Shown piece after piece: positions 10,307-19,730 of a stretch of 37,019 nucleotides of DNA. How positions within the stretch are numbered: position 1 is the stretch's first letter; each line of letters opens with the position of its first letter. Source of the stretch: Phaeoceros laevis (Eukaryota > Anthocerotophyta > Anthocerotopsida > Notothyladales); NCBI GenBank assembly GCA_049999765.1, contig JBNGIQ010009375.1, forward strand, positions 241,901 to 278,919, given 5' to 3'. The notes beneath the pieces were generated by a model that was not told where the DNA came from, did no database searches, and was given only the letters and a program-made list of their open reading frames with translations. Position numbers and translations under genes: made by a program.

Positions 10307-12046
10307 TCACCTGAGCAGGGGCTCTCCGAGGTCTGCTTCAACAGGCACAGGATTCTTTGTCAAAGCCTGGGCCTCCAATTTCCTGTGCTCCTCTTTGCCC
10401 CAGGTGACCAAAAATAGCCCAGCGAAGATGAGCAGCGCACCCAAGATGCTGCACACAGTTTTTCAGATATAGTTAGCTAATCAAGCAACGGATGAAATTT
10501 CACCATAGTGGACTACAGCTCCAGGAGACTCACCTGCCCAGGAACAAGACGTCTCCAAGGACCAGGCGTCCAAGGATGGCGGAAAACACAGCTAGTAACG
10601 GGATGTAAACAGTTACCAATACAGGTCCAGCCCTTAATAGGCACCAAGTGGACACAGCTGAACAACATGCGCTAGCCACACTCCCCTGCAATAGCACATG
10701 TTTTGTGTCCTTGGTACCGTCACTACACGGGTTGCCATGAACGACCAGTCATGTACCACGATTTGGCAGACAGCAGGCATCTTACCGCGTACAAGATTGT
10801 GATGATGTCGGAGGTCCTGGTAATTGCCCACTCAGCAGGGGCTGCTGTGAAAAAACCCGTCACAGCAAGCATGACAACTCCGAAGAGAAGCACAAAGAAA
10901 ACCACTTCAGCCGGAGCAGGATATATGGCAACCACAGCAGCCTGTAGGAGATAGACTCAATGGCCTTAATAGCACCAAAAGCCTACAACAACAAGACATC
11001 TAACAAAAGGACGTGCCCGGATTACTTGAAGTACCTGAATGTTGACATAAACGGCTATACTAAGGGTGCTACCCAAAAGGAACAGAGCTCCGAGCTGCCA
11101 AGAGCTGCTGCCATCACCTCCATTTACTCCTCCAGGTGCTGGTTGAACATCACCCGAGGAAACAGTTCCCCAAACTACTGGTCCTGTATATAATGACATG
11201 ACCATTGCACCGGAGACACAGAAGATGACACCTACAATTTTCGCCACACCATCCCGCCTGGCATACCGTACCTCCTCCAACCTGTGAAGGTGGTGCTCAA
11301 GAGGAGGCGGTACTTCAGCATACAAACACCGTTCTAAGTATGTTACAGGTTAACCTAAAACAGGAGTGATGACTCAAATTTCACAACAGCCTTACCCAAC
11401 AATGGCTGCAATCACAAAGGCAAAAACGGGCATTGTGTTCTGCATTGCAGCAGCAAATGCACTGCCTGTCCTCGACAGTCCAGCCAGCATCAGGATTTGC
11501 CCCAAATAGATTCTGCAATTCGACGACCGACAAATACTGATGTTCAGCAAAATGGCGAAAGAGCAGCAGGCCAAACGTCAAGTGACTGGTTTTGTCCCAC
11601 AGTTGGATGTCGCAAAAAGGTCAACCTGAAGTAGGAGAAATAACTTCACACCCTCATGAAAGTTACCCCGTAAATCCGGAGAAGAACATGAGAAGGACTG
11701 CATAGCCTGTCAAGCGTGGTCTTGGGCCCCTGAAAATGCATAAAGTCTTCGTGCTCAGTAAGCTGTACATTTCTTCTGACACAGTGATCGTAACTTGAAG
11801 GCATGCAAAAGGCAGGCAAGACAGCAAACAAACAAACTCCATGGCAACTAAGCCTTTCCACCTGGATCGCCGCAACGCAGAGATAATTGTGAGTACTATC
11901 AAAGCGGTCAGCTTCTGGTAAACGGAGAGCACAATTTGGTTCAATCCAGCGCTCAAAGAGGACTTCGCGAGCACAATGTAAACCGCTCCGCATAGCTGCA
12001 CGGTGATCTGTGCAACATGAACCTTCCACATTTCTGATTTCTCCAT
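10307..12046 (-). CDS. WAT1-related (UMAMIT/EamA) transporter, copy 3
   Basis: Most upstream member of the tandem WAT1 cluster. Exons: 12046-11862, 11729-11667, 11512-11396, 11281-11035, 10941-10786, 10685-10534, 10448-10307. Sum 1062 bp, 353 aa, in frame, all junctions GT-AG. The protein opens MEKSEMWKVHVAQITVQLCG. Exon 3 gives GLSRTGSAFAAAMQNTMPVF, the family signature. Exon 6 gives STWCLLRAGPVLVTVYIPLL and LVLGDVLFLGR. Exon 7 gives SILGALLIFAGLFLVTWGKE and ends GEPLLR. Exons 2, 3 and 6 have exactly the lengths of the other copies (63, 117, 152 bp). Exon 4 is 33 bp shorter than in copies 1 and 2, mainly in the soluble loop between the two EamA halves. Substrate unknown. Confidence 0.92.
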
Positions 12047-14538
12047 GACGGACCCTCGGTGGCGAAGTAACAACCGACTGCTGCACTTCAGGGGACCAAG
12101 CGCAGCTGCATGCACTTCACAATGTCCGCCTTCTCTTGGCCCAGCTCTCCTGCATAGCCTCCAAGGTCGGAATTGCTGTGAAGTGTGGAGAGTCAAGCAG
12201 CGTCCTAGCAGCCCTGAGTGATAATCTACAACCACCACCTGGCAAATCGACTTGAAGGGGATGTGGACGCGACAGCTGCCCACTAGTTGCTACAATTTGC
12301 GCTGTCCCGGGATGTGCTCTTCGGAAGCCTGATTGCCGCCAATCACTGACAGTCACGTTCGTACTACTATGTGAGCAACTCGTGTGGCGTAGCAACCGAT
12401 GTATGGCCTGGGATACTTTCAATCGCATGGTGACCTACTACTGTAGTCGCTTTTTGTCTGTTCATGCTTCCTCAGGTTTGCAACTAGCAACAGCACTTCT
12501 AATGGAGGCTACATTGAGTGGACGGGGTTTGCTGTTGGCACGGCAATTGCCTGTTCTCAACCAGTGCGTGGAAGCTGTTCTATATGTGTGGCTGCGGTCC
12601 CCTGCTTCAAAGTCGAGGTTACTTCCTCAAGAAACTTCTTGTTGCTCTTGGCGTATCGTATGCTAGGGTTGCCGGCTCCGACTTCTGGTGCTGACAATAT
12701 CAAGTTGAACAGGTTTTTGCGGGGGTCTCAGCCGCGGAACTCCATAATGCTGTGCTTAAGTTGCAGGAAAGGCTGACTGGAGCGAAAGTGCTATTCAGCT
12801 TCACGATGAATTATGGAGAGTGCAAGGGTGCTAGCTGTTCTAAACGAAATGCATGCTGCAAGGACATGGCACCTCATTTGCAGAATATGTTCAGTTCTTA
12901 TCTAACGACCCTACGTGGTCCAGACGAAGCAAGTGCATGCTGGTCTGTCCATGCAAGGTTTGTAGTGCACTGGGTTCTCTGATGAGGCCGGTGGTGCTGG
13001 GGTGCTCTCGAAGGCTGCACTTTGGGTGTTCTGCAAGTTCGCATGGCATAGTGGATGGACAGGTACTGCAGGTGGAGAGACCAGACCCTCACAATGTCAG
13101 AAGGCCTCTGTGATAGCGACAGCAAGAGGTAGGTTTATGGCGAGCACAAGTCTCGAAGTAAAGTTCCGACCTTGTACTGCAATTAATGCTCCTTCTACAT
13201 GAACGCATTCTGTTGTTGTGCGAAGTAGTTTTCCATGGTGGTGGTGTCATGTATTTGGTTGCTCCGTGGAATTTCACTGCATTGTTGTGGTTACCAGCTG
13301 CAGGGGAAAAACTTCATTTCAACGGAGCAAGAGGGGGAAGGAGAGAGCAGCACTTGAAGGAAACAAGGAGTTGTTTCACTCATGTAAAGCGTTTGAGGTG
13401 TTACTAGTGCTTGGGAAAGTATTAAGAAAGCAAGATGGAGTCTAAACCTCCGGGTGTATGGTGGGATCTAGGGAACTGCACTCAATAGAAGCTGTAGATA
13501 TTTATTTTCCTTGTGGTAAAGATAGGAGATGCTGACGGCTGTTCAGAAGGGCAGGCTTTCTCTTGCTATCGCAGGAGGATAGTATAACTTAGGAACTGAA
13601 AGACAACGTTGTGACTGAGCATGACAAAACTTGGAGATTGTTTCACGTGATGCAGAGTCTATGAATTAGTATGAACGGTGAACTGGAACTAGTCAATTGC
13701 TTGTGATAACCATGTCAAACCAGGAGGAAGCATCAGAGGTTGTATGCCGAGAATCCATGGGAAGGGGGTGGAGTTGTGAGAAGTGCTCACCTAAACCAAG
13801 CGGGGTTGATGTTTGCGCTCGCATTTCCTGGTCCATATTATGGCAACCGGTATGTCGCATTGCGAAACGGAGCGAAAATGCCACATTTTGCAACTTCCCG
13901 GCAGCAACCCTCCCGGCCCGTCGCCAGGGTTGCTCAGCCGGTCGCTTGCCAGCAAAGCGTGCGACGATTCGACGCGACGGTGTGACGTGGAGTATTGGCG
14001 TAATCCATAAATGTAAGTATGGTGGTTGGGTTTTCGGCGGAACCCGTGGATGGAAGGTGGGACGCACTTCGCTCCGAGAAGTTGCAAAAATTGACATTTT
14101 CGCTCCCATTCGCAATGCGACCGGAAGTAGACTACGTGGTGCACTTTCGGGTCCGGGTCTCATGCGAACCCAGCCTAAGAAACGGTGGGTCGGGAGGGCG
14201 CAATTAATAATCTAGGTCAATTCTTCAACAATGACCGCGAAAGTCGTCCCACTGAATTGCGCAATCTTTTCTTCGATCGACATGCGTGTGTCCTGTCATT
14301 TTATAAACTGCCGAAGAATGCGTTCCGACAGCATTAGCATTCGAACGGACCCATTCGCATTCGCTCCTGGATTCCACTGTGCCCAAGGCAGAGCCACAAC
14401 TTTCCGAGATCCAGGGTAGTGCTCAAGGTGAAGGAGTTGTTCAGCAGCTGAGATTTCAACTTGAAGGAAGAGCGAAGCTCCAGGGCGCGACGACCACCCA
14501 CTTCCAAAGCGCAACTGGTCCTGAAGAGGGCGGACGAC
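12047..14538. other. Intergenic region with no recognised gene
   Basis: Spacer between the WAT1 cluster (leftward) and the phytocyanin-like gene (rightward), holding both 5' regions. A plus-strand open stretch at about 12690-12980 contains VFAGVSAAELHNAVLKLQER and a Cys-rich piece but matches no family I recognise and has no clear splice context. The segment at 13697-14215 is open on both strands because of an inverted repeat listed separately. Confidence 0.55.
13854..14121. repeat. Long imperfect inverted repeat (47-bp arms)
   Basis: The left arm 13854-13900 starts GTCGCATTGCGAA. The reverse complement of the right arm 14075-14121 matches it at 41 of 47 positions with no indel. The spacer of about 174 bp shows only weak further pairing. 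Weak similarity may continue outward. A foldback transposon, MITE or hairpin RNA precursor are possibilities. Confidence 0.85.
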
Positions 14539-16193
14539 ATGAGGAAGCAGCAGGCTTGCAATTGGGTGCTGGGGTGTGCGATACTCTGCCTTCAAGTTGT
14601 GCTTTGGGAAGGCGCAGATGCTCAGGATGCAACAGCTGCTGTATCCTCGCTCTGGGACCTTCCAACCTATTGCAAAGTAGGAGGAGACGGGGGCTGGAAC
14701 ATTCAACAGGGCAATTCCACATTCCTGCAGAATTGGGCGGACGTCTCGAATGCCTCCGCCTGCAGTGTTTTCGGTGAGTCAAGATTACTGTCTCGGCCAT
14801 GGCAGGCCCGCGAATGAATGTGTTCCTGGACCATGGTTCCAACTGGAGCAAGAGATCAATTGCCTCTGAGATCTCATGGGTGGTGTGTCGCTTTGTCTGT
14901 GTGTGAACAATCGATGCAGTGTTTACGTCTGCTCCTGGGGCCAATCACACGGTGAATGTGCTTGCGACGACGGACAGAAGCCTTACAGCGGCTTCCGTGT
15001 GCCGGGACCCGTCGCTCAACAGTGCGGTTGGGCGCAACCATTTCGCCACCAATGTGTCCTTGATTCCCTCAAATCCAACCTAAACTACTGGTTCCTGTCC
15101 GGCGTGGAAGGGGAGTGCGCAGCAGGATTGGTGTTCCGGGTCCAAGCGCTGGCTGCGGCTCCAGGGGTCAATCAATCCTCTTCCGCCCGAGATGTGGGTG
15201 TGGCATACAACATAGAAGCCAAGGCATCGGCTCCCGATGGAGCCGGAGCGTGGGCACCCGCTCAGCCGGTGTTCGTCACCGGAACGTCTCAGCGGACCGT
15301 CTTCTACGGCGACGCTCTCGGTAAGGTTTTTCCAGGGCGCACAGGTCTGTCTACAGGCACACACGGTTCCAATGGGATTGTGGGCCCTTGGAATTATTTC
15401 TCATCGACTCTGCTCTGTCGATTGCCTTGCAGGTGGGTTTTTCAACTTCTCCTCCTCCTCCGACCAGCTGCACACGCTGTTCAACAGGGGCCCAGTTTCC
15501 TGCACCGACACCACCACCGACACCACCTCCTCGTCCAGCGCACCTCGTGTTTGGCTCTACAGTGTTTTCATGCATCCTTCCTTTGCTTTTGATCATGCCA
15601 TCGTGGTGCGGGAGGTTCAATCCAACACCAGCACTCCAGAGCAGATCTGTAACGCGGGAACCCGCGTTGCTGATGTGGTTGTTGCACAGACTACCGCAGG
15701 TGATCATGATCTACAACTTGCAACTCAATAGCTCTTGAAATAGCTAGCTATGTCCTAGATCTGTATATATCTCTTGTTCTTGCAAGCATCTCTACAGATA
15801 TGGTTGAGGGCAGCTCCTGCAGGCAGTAGGTCTAGACCTACATATATGTATGGTGGCTCAAGTGTTTCTCTGCCTGTGCAGATGACTGCTCCGTGAACCC
15901 TGGGGCACCCTACTTGTGCCCCCCTCCAATTATTGTTCCACCTTCTACACTCCCAAATGATGCACGGTCGAATTTCAATAATCCACCTTCTACACTCCGG
16001 ATCCCAAATGATGCAGGGTCGAATTTCAAAGCTCCAGGTACCTCAATTGGTTTCACCATACTATCATGATGCGTTTTTCTTGATTTGGTGATGGGAATCT
16101 GACTATACCTGGCTTGGGACTCTGGTGTACACATGTGCAGGGACAGGCATGACCACAATTCTGTTTCTTGCTTTGTTGGTGCCTCTGCACTGA
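14539..16193 (+). CDS. Phytocyanin / early-nodulin-like (ENODL) protein, probably GPI-anchored, with an apparent frameshift
   Basis: Extracellular cupredoxin-fold protein of the phytocyanin/ENODL type. Five exons: 14539-14773, 14920-15320, 15433-15699, 15882-16037, 16141-16193. MRKQQACNWVLGCAILCLQV is a signal peptide (about 27 aa). The cupredoxin domain opens VGGDGGWN and continues over intron 1 into TSAPGANHTVNVLATTD. Its end, NYWFLSGVEGECAAGLVFRV, lies in another frame: reading exon 2 from exon 1 hits TAA near 15080. One extra base would restore a reading of about 370 aa. At the usual copper-ligand Cys and His sites this copy has Ser and Glu, as in ENODLs. A second weaker cupredoxin-like part spans exons 2-3 (YGDALGGFFNFSSSSDQLHT). 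Exon 4 is Pro/Ser/Asn-rich; exon 5 encodes a hydrophobic GPI-type tail, TTILFLALLVPLH. Frameshift mutation, sequencing error or a missed intron cannot be separated. Confidence 0.65.
15938..16033 (+). repeat. In-frame duplication in the Pro/Asn-rich stalk
   Basis: The segment starting CCACCTTCTACACTCC occurs at 15938-15982 (45 bp) and again at 15983-16033 (51 bp, with a 6-bp insertion). Both encode variants of PPSTL-PNDA-SNF in the stalk of the phytocyanin-like protein. The length difference is a multiple of three, so frame is kept, which argues this exon is translated. Confidence 0.75.
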
Positions 16194-16546
16194 TGAAAGT
16201 AGACTACTGGTTCAAATGGGGTTTCTGCAACAACTCTCCCGCTCACCTGTAGCCTGCTATTCAAGATTGTGGACAAGACCATCAAGCCTCTAGTTCTTGT
16301 TCCGGAGGCTTGATCGTTTACATAGGCTACACATGTGCAGGCTTGTGGATTTGAAGGGGCTCAAGCAAGTGATGCAGTTTACATAGATGAATGATTCATT
16401 TGAGAGTGAGGAGCATCTCAGCTCATGATTACTACCGGCTGAAGTTGAGCGTGTAGTTTTGTTTCTCCTACATTCCAACTATTCATGCATTCAACTTACG
16501 ATAAGTTTTTGGGCTTATATCTCGACTCCAAGCTTTCTTGGAAGCT

Positions 16547-16831
16547 TTAACCCTTAAGCGCCCAGGCGTGTAAACCCCCGTTATTTTGCGCGGCTTCGCC
16601 CTCCCGGGGCACCGATTCCATAACGGGCCCAACTAGGGCCCGTTATATTTTGTGGCCTTTTTTTTGTCCGGTTGGGAGCCTCAAAGTACGGAGTTCCCTA
16701 TACCCTTGGATAGAGCTCAATGCGCTCTATCTAACCATATAAAATTTAATAATTTTAAAAACATTGCATGTGTAATTATTTTTAGAATGGTGAACACGAC
16801 ACATATGGCTTGTGGGGTCATTAAGGGTTAA
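16547..16831. mobile_element. piggyBac-like miniature element (TTAA target duplication)
   Basis: TTAA at 16547-16550 is followed by CCCTTAAGCGCCC, and the other end reads GGGGTCATTAAGGG followed by TTAA at 16828-16831. The termini therefore match as CCCTTAA-xxx-CCC inverted repeats, flanked by a TTAA duplication, the hallmark of piggyBac-superfamily insertion. The 277-bp interior has no open frame for a transposase, so it would be a non-autonomous MITE. It contains a perfect 11-bp hairpin. Confidence 0.6.
16620..16646. repeat. Perfect 11-bp inverted repeat inside the piggyBac-like element
   Basis: ATAACGGGCCC at 16620-16630 and GGGCCCGTTAT at 16636-16646 flank a five-base loop. It lies near the end of a GC-rich block in an otherwise AT-rich element and may be a secondary terminal or subterminal structure. 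Confidence 0.85.
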
Positions 16832-17611
16832 CACATGGCAGAAAGTTTTGATGCTGGGTAATTAAGGCAACATCTGCTGGGTAATTCTACAACACCTTTT
16901 GGACCAATTGATGGAAGAAAACATAGATTGAGCATGAAAAACAATACATTTTGTGAGCGTGGATTATTTACAAACTTTGATGATGGAAAAGCTACAAGGG
17001 TAAGGCTGTCAATTATGGTTTGTGTTGAATGAGTTTCATGGATAATTTCTATTGTTAATCTAAACAAGATGTATAAGAATTATGCATTGAGAAAAAACAG
17101 ACATAATCTTCCATAGAGATGAAGAATTATTGAAGATAGAGATGAATGAATATATAAAATAAAATATATCAATAAATATAAATAGAAGCTAAAATAATTA
17201 TTGAGATTAAGAGATTATTTGGTATAATAATAAGATAAATAATTTTGAGAGAGAATCAGCTCTTGAAGGGTAGACTTCGAAAATATTGCTCAAGCTCAGC
17301 GAACCAGAGATAGTAACTACTCGAAGGGAGTTCGGAGGTGAATGTTCCTCAAGAGTAAGGACTCGAATCAAATGCAACTCTAGAGAAATCATACTTCTGT
17401 GCCTACTTTTGTTGGCTTGTTTGTTGAAGACGACCTTATGATACAACAATGTCGATACGTTCACACTGACTTCTTAGGACTTCGTACGTTCCTATCTCAC
17501 ACTTCCTAAACTTCAGCCAATTTTATGTAATAAGCATCTTCCAAGCAGGGTTGCACAAAATTCGAAGCATCACAAGCATCTTTCAGGTTTTTGGACCTTT
17601 CGCTCCTGGAG

Positions 17612-17681
17612 CATTCGGTTTTTGGGGATTCAGCTGCTCATTGTGCCATTTGGTTTTTGGGGATTCAGCTGCTCATTGTGC
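17612..17681. repeat. 35-bp tandem duplication upstream of the methyltransferase gene
   Basis: Two adjacent 35-bp copies (17612-17646 and 17647-17681) differ at one position. Each includes GGTTTTTGGGGATTCAGCTG. They lie about 100 bases before the ATG of the next gene, so they fall in its leader or core promoter. Confidence 0.9.
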
Positions 17682-17775
17682 CAGGGCCAAGGACCGAGAT
17701 GCCAGTCTCATAAGGTATGAACCCTAGCATACAGCAAGGTGACTAAAACCTGGCATTGGGAAGCGGTGGAGCACC

Positions 17776-18861
17776 ATGGCGGGACTGGTGTCCATGGCGA
17801 CGAATTCTGCGTACAACGCTGCGATGAAAGTGGGACTGCAAGCACTGGAATCAAACCTGCTGCCGGACTTCGTCATCCGCAAGGCTTCTCGCTTCCTGCT
17901 GTCCATGCGCCTCAGCGTCTGCTACAAGCCTTCGGTAGAAGACCAGTTGTCGCAGCTCTTGTCGTTTGTGGATTCGCTGAAGACGATGCCAATAGCTGTG
18001 CACACTGTAGATGCAAATGAACAGCACTATGAAGTGCCAACGGAGTTCTACAGGCTCGTCCTAGGCAAGCATTTGAAGTACAGTTCTGCCTATTTTCCGT
18101 CCAAGAACACGACTCTGGACGAAGCTGAGGAAGCTATGCTGGAGATTTACTGCCTGCGAGCTGTTCTGCAGGACGGGCAGACTGTCCTTGATCTTGGCTG
18201 TGGCTGGGGGTCACTGACTTTGTACATTGCAGAGAAGTATCCGAACAGCAGGGTGACAAGCGTTTCCAACTCCAAGTCTCAACAGGAGTACATCCAAGGC
18301 CAATGTAGGAAGCGTGGACTGGAAAATGTGCAGGTTTTGTGTTGTGACATAAACACGTTTGATGCAGGGGCGAAGTTTGACCGCATTCTTTCTATCGAGA
18401 TGTTTGAGCACATGAAGAACTATCAACAATTGCTGAAGAAGATTTCGAACTGGATGGAACCAGACGGGCTACTGTTTGTTCACATCTTTTGTCACCGTTT
18501 GTTTGCTTACCACTTTGAGGATTCGGGTGAGGATGATTGGATGGCTCGCAATTTTTTCACTGGAGGGACAATGCCAGCAGATAGTCTCTTGCTGTATTTC
18601 CAGGATGATGTGTCAATAGTGAACCATTGGCGGGTCAATGGTAACCATTATGCCCGAACAAGTGAAGCATGGTTGAAGAAGATGGACCAGGATGCAAGCT
18701 TGGTTGAGTCCATCTTTGCAGAAACGTACGGCAAAGCTGAAGTAAAGAAGTGGGTAGCGTATTGGCGAACATTTTTCATAGCAGTTGCTGAGCTGTTTGG
18801 TTACAATGATGGTCAGGAGTGGATGGTGTCCCACTTTCTTTTCCGAAAAAAGCAGGTGTAA
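17776..18861 (+). CDS. Coclaurine N-methyltransferase-like SAM methyltransferase, intronless
   Basis: S-adenosylmethionine-dependent methyltransferase of the family joining cyclopropane-fatty-acid synthases and plant (S)-coclaurine N-methyltransferases. 361 aa, the usual size for CNMT-type enzymes. HYEVPTEFYRLVLGKHLKYS (residues 84-103) and SSAYFP match the conserved entry region; VLDLGCGWGSL (137-147) is the SAM-binding motif I; SIEMFEHMKNY is the family's conserved acidic/His segment. N-terminal residues 1-70 show no transit peptide. Start: the ATG of ACCATGG at 17776, in good context. The gene is one uninterrupted frame while most surrounding genes are split, which suggests retroposition or an ancestral intronless state. 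The substrate cannot be fixed: CNMT-like proteins occur in plants that make no benzylisoquinoline alkaloids. Confidence 0.93.
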   Translation: MAGLVSMATNSAYNAAMKVGLQALESNLLPDFVIRKASRFLLSMRLSVCYKPSVEDQLSQLLSFVDSLKTMPIAVHTVDANEQHYEVPTEFYRLVLGKHLKYSSAYFPSKNTTLDEAEEAMLEIYCLRAVLQDGQTVLDLGCGWGSLTLYIAEKYPNSRVTSVSNSKSQQEYIQGQCRKRGLENVQVLCCDINTFDAGAKFDRILSIEMFEHMKNYQQLLKKISNWMEPDGLLFVHIFCHRLFAYHFEDSGEDDWMARNFFTGGTMPADSLLLYFQDDVSIVNHWRVNGNHYARTSEAWLKKMDQDASLVESIFAETYGKAEVKKWVAYWRTFFIAVAELFGYNDGQEWMVSHFLFRKKQV

Positions 18862-19569
18862 TGCCTTGGGATTTGCCTCTTGTACATTTCTTCAGCTGCT
18901 GCCCAACCTGTATTGGAGTTACCCGGATAAACGCCTAGCGCAGGCTCCTGTGCTGTCTTCCTTGCTGGAGGCTTGATTTTTTAGCTATCGCTGGTGAAGC
19001 AAACTGGTGGAGGCTGGAATTATTGAAACAGGGTGATACTTGACTAGTCGAGGAACTGTGTGATGCCTGGTAGCTTGGCTCCATGGACGGCACTTTACCA
19101 TTCAATCATGGAATGAATTTGTCTGGAATGCACTTGTGCTTGGCAAGGCATGTAGACTAGCTGAACTGGAGTCAGGGACATCTTCGTAGTTCCCGTCCTT
19201 GCCGGGACTTTGGCATATGTCTATACAGGAATATTCGTCGACTTAGTGTCGCTTATCTCTTCCAGCGTTGGTAAGTTGGTAATGAGGTTGAAGTTAAAAT
19301 GATACTTCCGAGGTAGGTTCAGCCCTGTACATGGGTAACATGGCTATAAGTGGTAAGCCGTTTTTTTTTGTATCGCACTGAATCTATGGCGTATTCGAGC
19401 ACGTCTCTGTCTTTGGGAACTGAAATATTCACCTTTCGTCCATCGCGAAGCCGGCAGCCGCATGAAATATTGCATGCCGCCGCATCATCTGGCGATGCGA
19501 ACCTTGCGAGACGGAGTCGAAACGAACTTCCCTGGCTTTCAACTTGAATGAGACACTTCTGAGCTCTCC

Positions 19570-19613
19570 AACTTTGTTAAGTCGTGCCTCCAGAGGCACG
19601 ACTTAACAAAGTG
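19570..19613. repeat. Near-perfect palindrome (21-bp arms, 2-nt loop)
   Basis: The arm 19570-19590 (CAACTTTGTTAAGTCGTGCC plus T,C with the outermost base pairing) and its exact reverse complement 19593-19613 are separated by two bases. The same arm recurs in direct orientation just after the 10-N gap at about 19683-19704. Three copies around a gap suggest an assembly or fold-back artefact, though a real hairpin duplication is possible. Confidence 0.8.
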
Positions 19614-19671
19614 TGCGGGCACGACTCCAGGGTGCGGGCCAGCCCACCAGCTGTTGCCGTCCAAAGCGTTG

Positions 19672-19681
19672 NNNNNNNNNN
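19672..19681. other. Assembly gap (10 N)
   Basis: Ten N between two copies of the palindrome arm. The real sequence here is uncertain, so the 5' leader of the following gene cannot be trusted. Confidence 0.99.
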
Positions 19682-19730
19682 TCCAACTTTGTTAAGTCGT
19701 GCCTGCAAGTTGCTCAGAACTCCTTGACGA

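Larger units (their letters stand above)
16194..17775. other. Intergenic region: 3' flank, piggyBac-like element, AT-rich DNA, promoter of CNMT-like gene
   Basis: 16194-16540 is the 3' flank of the phytocyanin-like gene. A TTAA-bounded element follows. 16832-17560 is AT-rich with no gene; its scattered minus-strand open frames match nothing I know. 17580-17775 holds a 35-bp tandem duplication directly upstream of the methyltransferase start. Confidence 0.6.
18862..19730. other. Intergenic region with palindrome and gap
   Basis: The first part is the 3' flank of the methyltransferase. 19330-19570 is the probable 5' flank of the damaged oxygenase gene. No separate coding region is supported. 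The last 170 bases hold a near-perfect palindrome, a 10-N gap and a third copy of the palindrome arm. Confidence 0.6.

Noticed and set aside
12690-12980. Open plus-strand stretch with a helical, Cys-rich peptide
   Set aside because: Bounded by stops, no good splice sites and no family similarity; left as unannotated.
13697-14215. 172-codon plus and 156-codon minus frames over the same DNA
   Set aside because: Explained by the inverted repeat; similar peptides appear on both strands because the arms mirror each other.
16828-17067. Minus-strand 79-codon frame as a possible piggyBac transposase fragment
   Set aside because: No catalytic Asp motif or recognisable transposase segment, and it lies outside the TTAA-bounded element.
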